Shown here: positions 18,105 through 30,390 of the stretch, one piece after another
How positions within the stretch are numbered: position 1 is the stretch's first letter
Layout: each line of letters opens with the position of its first letter
Assembly (NCBI GenBank): GCA_016867635.1
Contig: VGJC01000004.1
Span: 1-54,781, forward strand
Direction of reading: 5' to 3'
Length of the DNA stretch: 54,781 nucleotides
Origin: Candidatus Aminicenantota bacterium
GTDB taxonomy: Bacteria; Acidobacteriota; Aminicenantia; Aminicenantales; Saccharicenantaceae
Position numbers and translations under genes: made by a program
Notes under the pieces: generated by a model
What the model saw: the letters and a program-made list of their open reading frames with translations, nothing else
The model's database searches: none
What the model was told of the DNA's origin: nothing

Positions 18105-19617
18105 ATGCACGACGTCATCGTCATCGGGGCCGGGCTCGGCGGGCTGATGTCCGCGGCCAAGCTCGTCCGGGCGGGCCTGCGGGTCGTCGTCCTCGACAAG
18201 AAAGCCCTTCCCGGAGGGACGAGCTACGTCTTCCGGCGCGGAGGGTACGCCTTCCCGATGGGGCCGCTGTCGTTCAGCTTCCCCGGCCGGGTCCGGGAGC
18301 TGCTGGCCGAGGCCGGCATCGGCAGCCCGCCCGAATTCACGAAGAGCCGATTCGCGCTGCGGGCGCCAGGGCTGAGCCTGCTCATGTCCCAGCCCTTGGC
18401 CGGTCTCGAAAGCGAGCTGGCCGCCCGGTTTCCCGAAGAGAAGGCCGGACTCGCGGCTTTCTTCGCGGAGCTCAGGGAGATCAGCGCCGCGGCCGGCGAC
18501 CTCGACCGCTGGCACCCGGGCTTCAGGCTGGTCCCGGGCGCGGGAGGGGAGGCCGTGCCCGACGGCGGGACCGCCGGCGACCGGATGCTCCGGGTGGCCG
18601 AGCTCTCCCGGACGCCGGGCGCGGAGCTGCTCGACCGGCTGGTCCGGGACGAGCGGCTGAGGAACTTCCTGGGCTCCATGGGCACGGGGCGCCCCGTCAT
18701 GTCGCTGCTCAACCTGGGGCTGATGTGGCGCATCATGGCCGAGGAAGGCATCTGGTTCCCTTCCTGCGGCATCCACGGCCTGGCCGACCTTCTTGTCGCC
18801 CGGATCCGGGCCGGGGGAGGAGAGGTCCGCCTCGGTGCGGCCGTCCGCCGGATCCTCGTCCGGAACGGCCGGGCGGCGGGCGTCGTCACCGCGGGCGGCC
18901 GAACCGAGGAGGCCCCCTGGGTCGTTTCGAACGCCGATTACAAGACGACTTTCCTGGAGCTCATCGACGCGGGCGACATTCCCTTCGTCGACCTTTCGCC
19001 CATCCGGGAAACCCCCTACACGGGCTCGGAGCTGTGCGTCTATCTCGGGCTTCGCCCGGACCGCGTCGACCTTTCGGCCCTCGAGACCGAGCACCTGTTC
19101 TTCCGGGCGGAGATCAAGAAAGGGGGGGGCCGTGAACTCGAGGACTTCGACGACCGCGAGATCGAGATCTGTCACTGGTCAAGGAAGGCCCCCGATCTCG
19201 TTCCCTCGGGCCGGGCCGCCCTGGTCCTCAGAGCGGGCTTTCCCTACGGCCGTTTCGCTCCCCTGAGACTGGGAGAAAAAACGCGGCGGGAAGGCTACCG
19301 GGAGCTCAAGGCCCGCCTGGCGGGGCGCCTGGTGCGGACGGCCGAGCGCGCCTGTCCGGGACTTTCCCAAGCCGTCGAAACCATGGAAGCCGCGACGCCC
19401 GTGACCTACCGGGACTGGGGCGGCCGCTATGAGGGCTCCATCGCGGGGTGGACCTGGGGCCCGTCCGGGCCGGACGGGATGGCCCGCAAGCTCCTCGTGC
19501 GGACCGGGGTCGACGGCCTGCTGGCCGTGGGCGCCTACGCCGCGACGGAACTCTTCCTGGGCGGCGTGCCCACTGCTCTCACGACGGGCGGCCTGGCCGC
19601 CGACCTCGTCCTCGGCT

Positions 19618-19625
<8 letters not shown>
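18105..19625 (+). CDS. FAD-dependent phytoene-desaturase-like oxidoreductase
   Basis: N-terminal MHDVIVIGAGLGGLMSAAKLVRAGLRVVVLDKKALPGG dinucleotide-binding motif; GVDGLLAVGAYA C-terminal FAD motif; in-frame alternative ATGs at 18093/18096. Confidence 0.85.
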
Positions 19626-22008
<2,383 letters not shown>

Positions 22009-22156
22009 GGATATGCCTCCTGTCCAGGTATGATGAAACTTAAAAATATTAGATTTCAGCGGGCCTGTCAACCAAAATCGGTTGGGGGGACGGCCAGGCC
22101 GAAAGGCCCTTTCCGGAGGAAGGAGCGATGAGTCCGCGGGACGGGGAATGGCGGGA

Positions 22157-23110
22157 TCAGGATAGGATCCGGAGCAGGCGGTAATCGGCTTCGATGTCGA
22201 TCGTCTTTCGCTCCGGGGCCTCGGAGAAGGGCAGGAACTCGATGGCGCCGTTCTTGAGATGGACGCAGCCGTCCGCGCGCCCCGCTTGGAGGGCCTCGAC
22301 GGCGGCGTGCCCCAGCCGGGCGGCCAGGATCCTGTCGGCGGCCGTCGGGCTTCCCCCCCGCTGGATGTGACCGAGGACGACGATGCGGGTCTCGAGGCCG
22401 GTGGCGCCGGTGATGGCCGCGGCGACGTCCTGGGCGTTGGCCTTGCCCTCGGCCAAAATGACGATCCAGCTGATCTTTCCGAGGGCGTGACCGGCCCGGA
22501 TGTCCTCGAATACGGTCTCCATGGGCAGGTCTTTCTCCGGCAGCAGGACCTCCTCGCAGCCCCCGGCCAGGGCGACCTGCATGGCCAGCCAGCCGGACTT
22601 CCGGCCCATGACCTCGACGACGAAGATCCTTTCCATGCTGGTGGCCGTGTCGCGGATCTTGTCCAGGGCGTCGAGGGCGACATTGAGGGCCGTGTCGCCT
22701 CCCAGGGACTTGTCGACGCCGGGGACGTCGTTGTCGATGGTCGCCGGCACTCCGACGACCCGGAGGCCGTGTTGGGAGGCCAGGACATGGGCCGCCGCGA
22801 GGGAGCCGTTGCCGCCGATGACGACCAGGCCGTCGACGCCGGCCCGGCGGATGTTCGCCGCGGCCTGCTCTTGGAAGCCGCGCTCGTAGAAGCGCTCCGA
22901 GCGGGACGTCTTGAGGATGGTGCCCCCGTGGCCGATGATGTTGGAGACCGAGCGGCGGTCGAGCGGGGTGAAGTCGCCGTCGATCAGCCCCTCGTAGCCT
23001 CGGCGGACGCCGAGGACCTCGAGGCCGGCCGCGGCCGCCGTCCGGACGACGGCCCGGATGGCGGCGTTGACGCCGCCGCAGTCCCGGGTCAGGACGGCGA
23101 TCCTCTTCAC
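22157..23110 (-). CDS. pfkA: 6-phosphofructokinase family protein with atypical nucleotide-binding loop
   Basis: PATIDNDVPGVDKSLGGDTALN, VEVMGRKSGWLAM, LGHIQRGGSPTAADR; GTG start. Confidence 0.88.
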   Translation of the reverse strand: MKRIAVLTRDCGGVNAAIRAVVRTAAAAGLEVLGVRRGYEGLIDGDFTPLDRRSVSNIIGHGGTILKTSRSERFYERGFQEQAAANIRRAGVDGLVVIGGNGSLAAAHVLASQHGLRVVGVPATIDNDVPGVDKSLGGDTALNVALDALDKIRDTATSMERIFVVEVMGRKSGWLAMQVALAGGCEEVLLPEKDLPMETVFEDIRAGHALGKISWIVILAEGKANAQDVAAAITGATGLETRIVVLGHIQRGGSPTAADRILAARLGHAAVEALQAGRADGCVHLKNGAIEFLPFSEAPERKTIDIEADYRLLRILS

Positions 23111-23116
23111 GGCCCG

Positions 23117-23145
23117 ATTATACACCAGTGAGCGGGGGCTCGTAA
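23117..23145 (-). promoter_or_regulatory. -10 TATAAT placed for leaderless pfkA transcription
   Basis: Minus strand TATAAT at 23122-23117, 6 nt before GTG 23110; TTACGA 17 nt upstream. Confidence 0.45.
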
Positions 23146-23164
23146 GGGGATAGCGCGGCGGGCA

Positions 23165-23192
23165 TTGAATTCCGGGCTCGTTCGGATAGAAT
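23165..23192 (+). promoter_or_regulatory. Promoter TTGAAT-16-TAGAAT upstream of the S9 peptidase gene
   Basis: TTGAAT 23165-23170; TAGAAT 23187-23192; RBS GAGGAG before ATG 23222. Confidence 0.5.
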
Positions 23193-23221
23193 AGAGGGGA
23201 TATTTTGACCGAGGAGAGGAC

Positions 23222-25345
23222 ATGAAAAAGATGCTCGTGATCGTGGTCATTCTCGCCGTTGCCCTGGCCTTCGCGGCCTGCCGGAAGGAGGCGGCCAAGC
23301 TGACCTACCCCGAAACGAAGAAGGTCGACCAGGTCGACGATTACTTCGGCACCAAGGTCGCCGACCCCTACCGCTGGCTCGAGGACGACAACGCCGAGGA
23401 CACCAAGGCCTGGGTCGAGGCCCAGAACGCCGTGACCTTCGGCTATCTCGAGAAGATCCCCTATCGGGCCAAGATCAAGGAGCGCCTGACCGAGATCTTC
23501 AACTACCCCCGGTATTCTTCGCCGCGCCGGGTCGGGGACCATTACTTCTTCACCAAGAACGACGGGCTCCAGAACCAGTCGGTCACCTACATCCAGAAGG
23601 GCCTGGACGGGGAGCCCGAGGTGTTCCTCGATCCCAACCAGCTCTCGGCCGACGGCACGGTCCGGGCCTATCTGATGGGCGAGTCCGCGGACAGCCGGTT
23701 CGTCGCCGTCTCGCGCGGCGAGGCCGGCTCCGACTGGTCCGAGATCCGGGTCATGGAGATCGCCACGAAGACCGAGCTTCCGGACCGCGTCCGGTGGGTC
23801 AAGTTCTCGGGGGCGGCCTGGCACGGGGACGGCTTCTACTACAGCGGGTATGACGCGCCGGCGCCGGGCGAGGAGCTCAGCGCCAAGAACGAGTATCAGA
23901 AGATCTTCTATCACAAGCTCGGCGACCCCCAGGAGAAGGACACCCTCGTCTGGGAGGACAAGGAGCACCCCTTGCGCTACGTCAGCGCCGGAACGACAGA
24001 GGACGAGAAATGGCTCTTCCTCATCCTCTCGGAAGGCACCAGCGGTTCGGAGGTCTGGATCAAGGACCTGACGAAGAAGAACGCGAAATTAGGGCTCCTC
24101 GTCAAAGGCTTCGACTACGACAGCTATCCGGTCGAGGTCGTCGACGGGAAGGTCCTGGTCCACACCAACGAGGACGCCCCGAACTTCCGGGTCGTCCTGG
24201 TCGATCCCGGGAAGCCGGCCAAGGAGAACTGGGTGACCGTCATCCCCGAGAAACCCGAGGTCCTCAGCGGGGCCGGGACGGCCGGCGGTTATCTTTTCAG
24301 CAATTATCTCAAGGACGCCAATTCGAAGATCTTCCAGCACCGGCTCGACGGGACGCTGGTCCGGGAGATCGAGCTTCCGGCCCTCGGCTCGGCAGGCGGC
24401 TTCGGCGGCAAGCGCGACGAGGCGACGCTCTTCTACACGTTCACTTCGTTCACCTACCCGCCGACGATCTACAAGTTCGACCCGGCCACGGGTGTCTCCG
24501 AGGTCTTCCGCAAGAGCGAGGTCAAGTTCGATCCCGAGGCCTACGAGACCAAGCAGGTCTTTTACGAAAGCAAGGACGGCACGAGGGTGCCGATGTTCAT
24601 CGTCCACAAGAGGGGCCTTGCGCTTGACGGCAGGAACCCGACTTTTCTCTACGCCTACGGGGGCTTCAACATCAGCATGACGCCCTCCTTCAGCGCCGCC
24701 AACATCATTCTCCTCGAGAACGGCGGCGTCTACGCCATGGCCAACCTGAGGGGCGGGGGCGAATACGGCGAGACCTGGCACAAGGCCGGGATGCTCGAGA
24801 ACAAGCAGAACGTCTTCGACGACTTCATCGCCGCGGCCGAGTATCTTGTCCGCGAGAAGTACACGACGACCGGGCGGCTGGCCATCGCCGGCGGCTCGAA
24901 CGGCGGGCTGCTCGTGGGCGCCGTCATGGCCCAGCGGCCGGAGCTCTTCGGCGTGGCCTTCCCGGCCGTCGGGGTTATGGACATGCTCCGCTACCACAAG
25001 TTCACGGTCGGCTGGGGGTGGGCCGTCGAGTACGGCTCGAGCGCCAACGAGAAGGACTTCGCCTACCTCTACGCCTATTCGCCGCTCCACAACCTGAAGG
25101 GCGGCGTCTGCTATCCGGCGACCATGGTCACGACCGCCGACCACGACGACCGGGTCGTGCCCGCCCACTCGTTCAAGTTCGCGGCCACGCTCCAGGAGGC
25201 GCACGCCTGCGCCAAGCCGGTCCTCATCCGCATCGAAACGCGGTCGGGACACGGCTCGAGCAACCTGAGCAAAGCCATCGAGGACCTGACGGACCAGTGG
25301 TCCTTCATGTTCTTCAATATGGGGATCAAGCCGGTCTACAAATAA
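23222..25345 (+). CDS. Prolyl oligopeptidase family (S9A) lipoprotein
   Basis: DYFGTKVADPYRWLEDD N-terminus; AGGSNGGLL catalytic Ser; HGSS catalytic His; lipobox-like AFAAC. Confidence 0.92.
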   Translation: MKKMLVIVVILAVALAFAACRKEAAKLTYPETKKVDQVDDYFGTKVADPYRWLEDDNAEDTKAWVEAQNAVTFGYLEKIPYRAKIKERLTEIFNYPRYSSPRRVGDHYFFTKNDGLQNQSVTYIQKGLDGEPEVFLDPNQLSADGTVRAYLMGESADSRFVAVSRGEAGSDWSEIRVMEIATKTELPDRVRWVKFSGAAWHGDGFYYSGYDAPAPGEELSAKNEYQKIFYHKLGDPQEKDTLVWEDKEHPLRYVSAGTTEDEKWLFLILSEGTSGSEVWIKDLTKKNAKLGLLVKGFDYDSYPVEVVDGKVLVHTNEDAPNFRVVLVDPGKPAKENWVTVIPEKPEVLSGAGTAGGYLFSNYLKDANSKIFQHRLDGTLVREIELPALGSAGGFGGKRDEATLFYTFTSFTYPPTIYKFDPATGVSEVFRKSEVKFDPEAYETKQVFYESKDGTRVPMFIVHKRGLALDGRNPTFLYAYGGFNISMTPSFSAANIILLENGGVYAMANLRGGGEYGETWHKAGMLENKQNVFDDFIAAAEYLVREKYTTTGRLAIAGGSNGGLLVGAVMAQRPELFGVAFPAVGVMDMLRYHKFTVGWGWAVEYGSSANEKDFAYLYAYSPLHNLKGGVCYPATMVTTADHDDRVVPAHSFKFAATLQEAHACAKPVLIRIETRSGHGSSNLSKAIEDLTDQWSFMFFNMGIKPVYK

Positions 25346-25351
25346 GCAACC

Positions 25352-25412
25352 AAGAAGGGGTCAAATCTCCACTTATTAAAAAAAGTGTAATGTGGAGATT
25401 TGACCCCTTCTT
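25352..25412. repeat. REP-like inverted repeat, 21-bp perfect arms, between convergent genes
   Basis: AAGAAGGGGTCAAATCTCCAC (25352-25372) / GTGGAGATTTGACCCCTTCTT (25392-25412). Confidence 0.9.
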
Positions 25413-25413
25413 T

Positions 25414-26955
25414 TTATCTTTCGGTTAGCGCCTTTTCGAGGAGCCCGCGGTACTTGTCCATGAGCTCCTTGTTGAGGTCGTTGGGGGGCGTCGCGTCGTC
25501 CGGCAGGAACGGCTTGTAGGGCCGCTTCTTGGAATAGTCCTCGAACTCCTTCCTCAGCTTGGCCAGCTCCTCCGGCTTGGTCAGCAGGTCGACGGCCGAG
25601 GCGGCGATGGCCTTGGCCCCGGCGTTGAGGCCCTTCCAGGCCGTCGAACCGTAGAACGAGGCCACGGCCGACCAGTGGTGGCCGATGGCCCCGGGGACGA
25701 GCCCCGGGAAGGTGATGGTCGCGGTGGGGGCGATCAGGGTCACGTCGCCGACGTCGGACGACCCGCCGCCGACGAACATGCCGGTCGGGGCCTGGAGCTC
25801 GTCGACTTTTGAGGGCATCCCTTTCTCTTCGACCCCGAGCTCCTTCTGGAGCGCCTTGGCGAAGGCCTGTTCCTCCTCGGTCCAGGCCGGCATCCCGACG
25901 AGCTCGATGTTCTTCTGGAACAGCTCGGCGGCGGCCTTGTTGGCGTGACGCTGGTGGATGGCGCTGATGACCCGGGTCGAGGCCAGCTCGACGCCCGCGG
26001 CCAGGGCCCCGGCCTTGGCGCAATCGACGACCCGCCGGTACATGTCCTCGAGCCGCTCGTCCGTGTTCCGGACGTAATACCAGACGCTGGCCTTGTCGGG
26101 GACGACGTTGGGGGCCTCGCCGCCCTCGAGGATGACGTAGTGCATGCGGTGGGTGAGGGGCAGGTGCTCGCGCAGGTAGTTCGTGGCCACGTTCATGATC
26201 TCGACGGCGTCGAGGGCGCTGCGCCCGACCCAGGGCGCGCCGGCCGAGTGGGCCGTCTTGCCCTTGAAGGTGAAGATGGTCGAGAACAAGGCGTTGCCGC
26301 CGACGCCGTAGTCCGTGCCGAAGCCGCTCGAGCTGTGGTTGTCGATGACCGCGTCCACACCCTCGAACAGCCCGGCCCGGATCATGTAGGGCCGGCTGGC
26401 GACGATCTCCTCGGCGGGCGAGCCGAAGACCTTGATCGTCCCCTTGAGGGCATGCTTGTCCATGGCCTCCTTGACGGCGATGGCCGCGGCGACGGCGGCC
26501 GTGCACATCGCGTTGTGCCCGCAGCCGTGGCCCGGGGCCCCCTCGACGACCGGATTCTGCTTCGGGACCCGGCCCTTTTGGGACAGCATGGGCAGAGCGT
26601 CATATTCGCCGAGCAAGCCGATGACCGGCTTTCCCGAGCCGTAGGTGGCTACGAAGCAGGTCGGCATCCCGGCCAGGCCGCGCACGACGGTGAACCCGGC
26701 TTCTTCAAGCGTGTCGGCCAGGAGCTTCGCGGAGTCGAACTCCTGGAGCCCGAGCTCGGCGTATTCCCAAATGGTGTCCGAGATCCGGCCGAACTTCTCG
26801 ACCGCCTCGGGCCGGCTGAGCCAGTCGAGGACGAGCTGCTTCTCCTTGGCGACCTTGGCCTTGGCCGCGGCCCCGGAGGCCGGCGCCCCGCCGCTCCCCA
26901 TGAGCAACACGGCCGCCATCAGGGACACGATCTTCAGGGATGTTCGTTTCGCCAT
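25414..26955 (-). CDS. M20-family amidohydrolase (AbgB-like), secreted
   Basis: GLLGEYDALP, GAPGHGCGHNAMC, signal peptide, AGGAGG RBS. Confidence 0.88.
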   Translation of the reverse strand: MAKRTSLKIVSLMAAVLLMGSGGAPASGAAAKAKVAKEKQLVLDWLSRPEAVEKFGRISDTIWEYAELGLQEFDSAKLLADTLEEAGFTVVRGLAGMPTCFVATYGSGKPVIGLLGEYDALPMLSQKGRVPKQNPVVEGAPGHGCGHNAMCTAAVAAAIAVKEAMDKHALKGTIKVFGSPAEEIVASRPYMIRAGLFEGVDAVIDNHSSSGFGTDYGVGGNALFSTIFTFKGKTAHSAGAPWVGRSALDAVEIMNVATNYLREHLPLTHRMHYVILEGGEAPNVVPDKASVWYYVRNTDERLEDMYRRVVDCAKAGALAAGVELASTRVISAIHQRHANKAAAELFQKNIELVGMPAWTEEEQAFAKALQKELGVEEKGMPSKVDELQAPTGMFVGGGSSDVGDVTLIAPTATITFPGLVPGAIGHHWSAVASFYGSTAWKGLNAGAKAIAASAVDLLTKPEELAKLRKEFEDYSKKRPYKPFLPDDATPPNDLNKELMDKYRGLLEKALTER

Positions 26956-27006
26956 TCTTTCCTCCTTCGTCGCAAGGGAGGATTATAAACAAGAAGTGGT
27001 CGACGC

Positions 27007-27065
27007 AGAAGGGGTCAAACCTCTCTTTTTGCAGAAACTGCAAAAAGAGAGGTTTGACCCCTTCT
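27007..27065. repeat. REP-like perfect palindrome, 28-bp stem with 3-nt loop
   Basis: AGAAGGGGTCAAACCTCTCTTTTTGCAG-AAA-CTGCAAAAAGAGAGGTTTGACCCCTTCT. Confidence 0.95.
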
Positions 27066-27073
27066 TGGCCGCC

Positions 27074-27102
27074 TTGCCCGCCCTTTCCCCCTATGGTATA
27101 AA
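27074..27102 (+). promoter_or_regulatory. Promoter TTGCCC-17-TATAAA upstream of gltX
   Basis: TTGCCC 27074-27079; TATAAA 27097-27102. Confidence 0.5.
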
Positions 27103-27176
27103 TACCGCGACGAAAAGCGGCCGCCCCGGCCGGGGAGGGCCGCCAGCCGACCGATCCGCCGACGAGAGAGTTGACC

Positions 27177-28460
27177 ATGGTTCGTGTACGATTCGCTCCC
27201 AGCCCGACCGGCTTCCTCCACATCGGGAGCGCCCGGACGGCCCTCTTCAACTGGCTCCATGCCCGCCACACCGGCGGCCGCTTCCTCCTGCGCGTCGAGG
27301 ACACCGACCTTAAGCGCTCCGAATCGCGCTTCCTCGACGAGATCCTCGAGGACCTTCGCTGGCTGGGCCTCGACTGGGACGAGGAGCCCCTGTTCCAGAG
27401 CCGTCGCTTCGACGTCTACCGGGCCAAGGCCGAGGAGCTCGTCGCCGCCGGCAAGGCCTACCGCGACGGCGACGCCGTGCTCTTCCGCGTCCCGCCCTCC
27501 CGAACCGTCGCCTACGACGACATCGTCCACGGCCGCATCACCGTCGAGACGGAGGCCATCAAGGACCAGGTCCTGATCAAGTCCGATGGCTCGCCGACCT
27601 ACAATTTCTCCTGCGTCGTCGACGACGCCCACATGGGCATCACCCACATCCTCCGGGGGGACGACCACATCAGCAACACGCCGAAGCAGATCCTGTTCTA
27701 CGAGGCCTTCGGCCTCGAGCCGCCGCGCTTCGGCCACATGCCCCTCATCCTCGGCTCCGACGGCTCGAAGCTCTCCAAGCGCCACGGCGGCGTCTCGGTC
27801 GAGGAATACAAGAAAGAGGGCTTCCTGCCCGAGGCCCTGGCCAACTACCTCGTCCTCCTCGGTTGGATGCCGCGCGACGGCCGCGAGGTCGTGCCCCTCG
27901 AAGAGATCGTCCGCCTGTTCGACATCTCCGAAATGAACGACGTCCAGGCCAAGTTCGACCTTCAGAAGCTGCGTTGGATAAACGGCGAGTACATCATGAA
28001 GGCCGAGAACAGCCGCCTCCTGCCGCTCCTCCGGGCCCAGCTCGCTGCGGCCGGTCAGGACTCCGCCGCCGCGACCGACGACCGCCTTTCGAAAGTCCTC
28101 GACCTCTACAAGGTCCGCATCAAGACCCTGAGCGAGTTCCCGGCCATGACCGACCTTTTCTTCCGCGACGATTATGCCCTCGAACCCGAGGGCCTCAAGC
28201 ACCTCGAGAAACCCGAGAGCCGCGAATATCTGGCCGCCCTGGCCGACCGCCTGGCCACTCTCTCGGCCTTCGACCACGCTTCGATCGAGACCGCCTTCCG
28301 GGCCTTCGTCGAGGAGCGCGGCCTCAAGGCCGGCCAGGTCATCCACCCGGCCCGGATGGCCGTCAGCGGCCGGACCAAGGGCGCCGGCCTGTTCGAGATG
28401 ATGGAAGTGCTCGGCCGGGACCGCGTCGTGGAACGCCTGAGGAGAGCCGCCCATGGATGA
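27177..28460 (+). CDS. gltX: Glutamyl-tRNA synthetase
   Basis: [32 protein letters not shown]. Confidence 0.95.
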   Translation: MVRVRFAPSPTGFLHIGSARTALFNWLHARHTGGRFLLRVEDTDLKRSESRFLDEILEDLRWLGLDWDEEPLFQSRRFDVYRAKAEELVAAGKAYRDGDAVLFRVPPSRTVAYDDIVHGRITVETEAIKDQVLIKSDGSPTYNFSCVVDDAHMGITHILRGDDHISNTPKQILFYEAFGLEPPRFGHMPLILGSDGSKLSKRHGGVSVEEYKKEGFLPEALANYLVLLGWMPRDGREVVPLEEIVRLFDISEMNDVQAKFDLQKLRWINGEYIMKAENSRLLPLLRAQLAAAGQDSAAATDDRLSKVLDLYKVRIKTLSEFPAMTDLFFRDDYALEPEGLKHLEKPESREYLAALADRLATLSAFDHASIETAFRAFVEERGLKAGQVIHPARMAVSGRTKGAGLFEMMEVLGRDRVVERLRRAAHG

Positions 28461-30159
28461 GCCGACCAACCCCAAGCCCAAGTCCAACTTCATCCGCGAC
28501 ATCGTCGACGAGCACCTGAGGACCGGCCGCTTCAGCCGCGTCCACACCCGTTTCCCGCCCGAGCCCAACGGCTACCTCCACATCGGCCACGCCAAGTCCA
28601 TCTGCCTGAACTTCGGGCTGGCCCGCGACTACAACGGCCTGTGCAACCTGCGCATGGACGACACCAATCCCGAGACCGAGGACATCGAGTACGTCAACTC
28701 CATCAAGGAGGATGTCCGCTGGCTGGGCTTCGACTGGGAGGATCGCGAGTACTACGCCTCCGACTATTACGAGAAGCTGTACGAGTTCGCCGTCCAGCTC
28801 ATCAAGCAGGGCGATGCCTATGTCTGCGACCTGAGCGTCGACCAGGTCCGCGAGTATCGCGGCACGGTCACCACGCCCGGCAAGGACAGCCCCTTCCGGA
28901 ACCGCTCTGTTACCGAGAATCTCGACCTCTTCAGCCGCATGCGGGCCGGCGAGTTCCCCGACGGCGCGAAGACCCTGCGGGCCAAGATCGACATGGCCAG
29001 CCCGAACATGCTCCTCCGTGATCCGCTCATGTACCGCATCCGGCGCGAGCACCACTACCGGCGCGGCGACGCCTGGTGCCTCTACCCGACCTACGACTGG
29101 GCCCACGGCCAGAGCGACTCCATCGAGGGCGTCACGCACTCGATCTGCACGCTGGAGTTCGAGGTCCACCGGCCCCTGTACGACTGGTTCCTCGACCGCC
29201 TCGGCGTCCACCATCCCCAGCAGATCGAGTTCGCCCGCCTCAACCTCAGCCACACCGTCCTCAGCAAGCGCCGCCTCCTCGAGCTCGTCGAGGGGGGCTT
29301 TGTCTCGGGCTGGGACGATCCCCGGATGCCGACCATGACGGGGTTCCGGCGCCGCGGCTACACTCCCGAGTCCATCCGCAGCTTCGCCGACATCATCGGC
29401 ATCGCCAGGGACAACAGCATCGTCGACGCCGCCCTCCTCGAGATGTGCGTCCGCGAGCACCTCAACCGGATGGCGCCGCGGGTGATGGCTGTGCTGCGGC
29501 CCCTCAAGGTCGTCATCACGAACTTCCCCGAGGGACGGGTCGAGGAGTTCGAGGCCGTCAACAACCCCGAGGACGCCTCGGCCGGGACGCGCAAGGTCCC
29601 GTTCTCGCGCGAGCTGTGGATCGAGCGCGAGGACTTCATGGAGGACCCGCCGAAGAAGTTCTTCCGGTTGTCCCCCGGCCGCGAGGTCCGGCTGCGCTAC
29701 GCCTACTTCATCAAGTGCGAGGAAGTCGTCAAGGACCCGAAGACCGGCGAGGTCACCGAGCTTCGCTGCACCTACGATCCGGCGACCCGGGGAGGGGACT
29801 CGCCCCCCGACGGGCGCAAGGTCAAGGCCACCCTCCATTGGGTGTCGGCGTCGCACGCCATCGAGGCCGAGGTCCGGCTCTACGAGACGCTGTTCACGGT
29901 CCGCGACCCGATGGACGTCCCCGAGGGGACCGATTGGAAATCGCTACTCAATCCCAAATCGCTCGAGGTCGTCAGGGGCGCCAAGCTCGAACCGGGGCTG
30001 GCTGATGCGCGACCCGAGAGCCGCTGGCAGTTCGAGCGGATGGGATATTATTGCGTCGACCGGCGGGACTCCAAGCCCGGGGCCCTGGTTTTCAACCGGA
30101 CCGTCACCCTGCGCGACGAGTGGGCGAAGCTCGTCAGCTCAGGCCGCGAGAACAAGTAG
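28453..30159 (+). CDS. glnS: Glutaminyl-tRNA synthetase
   Basis: [44 protein letters not shown]; overlaps gltX by 8 bp. Confidence 0.95.
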   Translation: MDEPTNPKPKSNFIRDIVDEHLRTGRFSRVHTRFPPEPNGYLHIGHAKSICLNFGLARDYNGLCNLRMDDTNPETEDIEYVNSIKEDVRWLGFDWEDREYYASDYYEKLYEFAVQLIKQGDAYVCDLSVDQVREYRGTVTTPGKDSPFRNRSVTENLDLFSRMRAGEFPDGAKTLRAKIDMASPNMLLRDPLMYRIRREHHYRRGDAWCLYPTYDWAHGQSDSIEGVTHSICTLEFEVHRPLYDWFLDRLGVHHPQQIEFARLNLSHTVLSKRRLLELVEGGFVSGWDDPRMPTMTGFRRRGYTPESIRSFADIIGIARDNSIVDAALLEMCVREHLNRMAPRVMAVLRPLKVVITNFPEGRVEEFEAVNNPEDASAGTRKVPFSRELWIEREDFMEDPPKKFFRLSPGREVRLRYAYFIKCEEVVKDPKTGEVTELRCTYDPATRGGDSPPDGRKVKATLHWVSASHAIEAEVRLYETLFTVRDPMDVPEGTDWKSLLNPKSLEVVRGAKLEPGLADARPESRWQFERMGYYCVDRRDSKPGALVFNRTVTLRDEWAKLVSSGRENK

Positions 30160-30178
30160 GGCGAGCAGCCTCCTATCC

Positions 30179-30207
30179 TTGCCTTTTAGTTTGGTTTCAG
30201 CTATATT
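30179..30207 (+). promoter_or_regulatory. Promoter TTGCCT-17-TATATT upstream of tRNA-Arg
   Basis: -10 14 nt before the tRNA 5' end. Confidence 0.45.
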
Positions 30208-30220
30208 CGTGGGGCTTTGC

Positions 30221-30297
30221 GTGCCTGTAGCTCAGCTGGATAGAGCGTTGGACTCCGGATCCAAAGGTCGGAGGTTCGAATCCTCTCAGGCACGCCA
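30221..30297 (+). tRNA. tRNA-Arg (anticodon CCG), CCA encoded
   Basis: GTGCCTG/CAGGCAC acceptor stem; anticodon loop CTCCGGA; GGTTCGAATCC T-arm; terminal GCCA. Confidence 0.95.
30280..30297 (+). repeat. 18-nt direct repeat copy 1 (tRNA-Arg 3' end), candidate attachment site
   Basis: ATCCTCTCAGGCACGCCA, identical to 38376-38393. Confidence 0.7.
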
Positions 30298-30390
30298 TTT
30301 CTTGGGACGCCGCGGACCTCATCCCATGTCAATGTTCCACCCAAATTGTTAGTCTTGTGGCAAAATTCGAGGGAGAATGAAGTCCGTGCC

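Noticed and set aside
25340-27070. The two GGGGTCAAA palindromes as terminal inverted repeats of a transposon carrying the M20 gene
   Set aside because: Each element is itself a complete palindrome, inner stems differ, no transposase lies between them and no target-site duplication is evident; a REP-like interpretation fits better.
28363-29856. 497-aa minus-strand ORF opposite glnS
   Set aside because: Shadow of glnS; no independent start signals.
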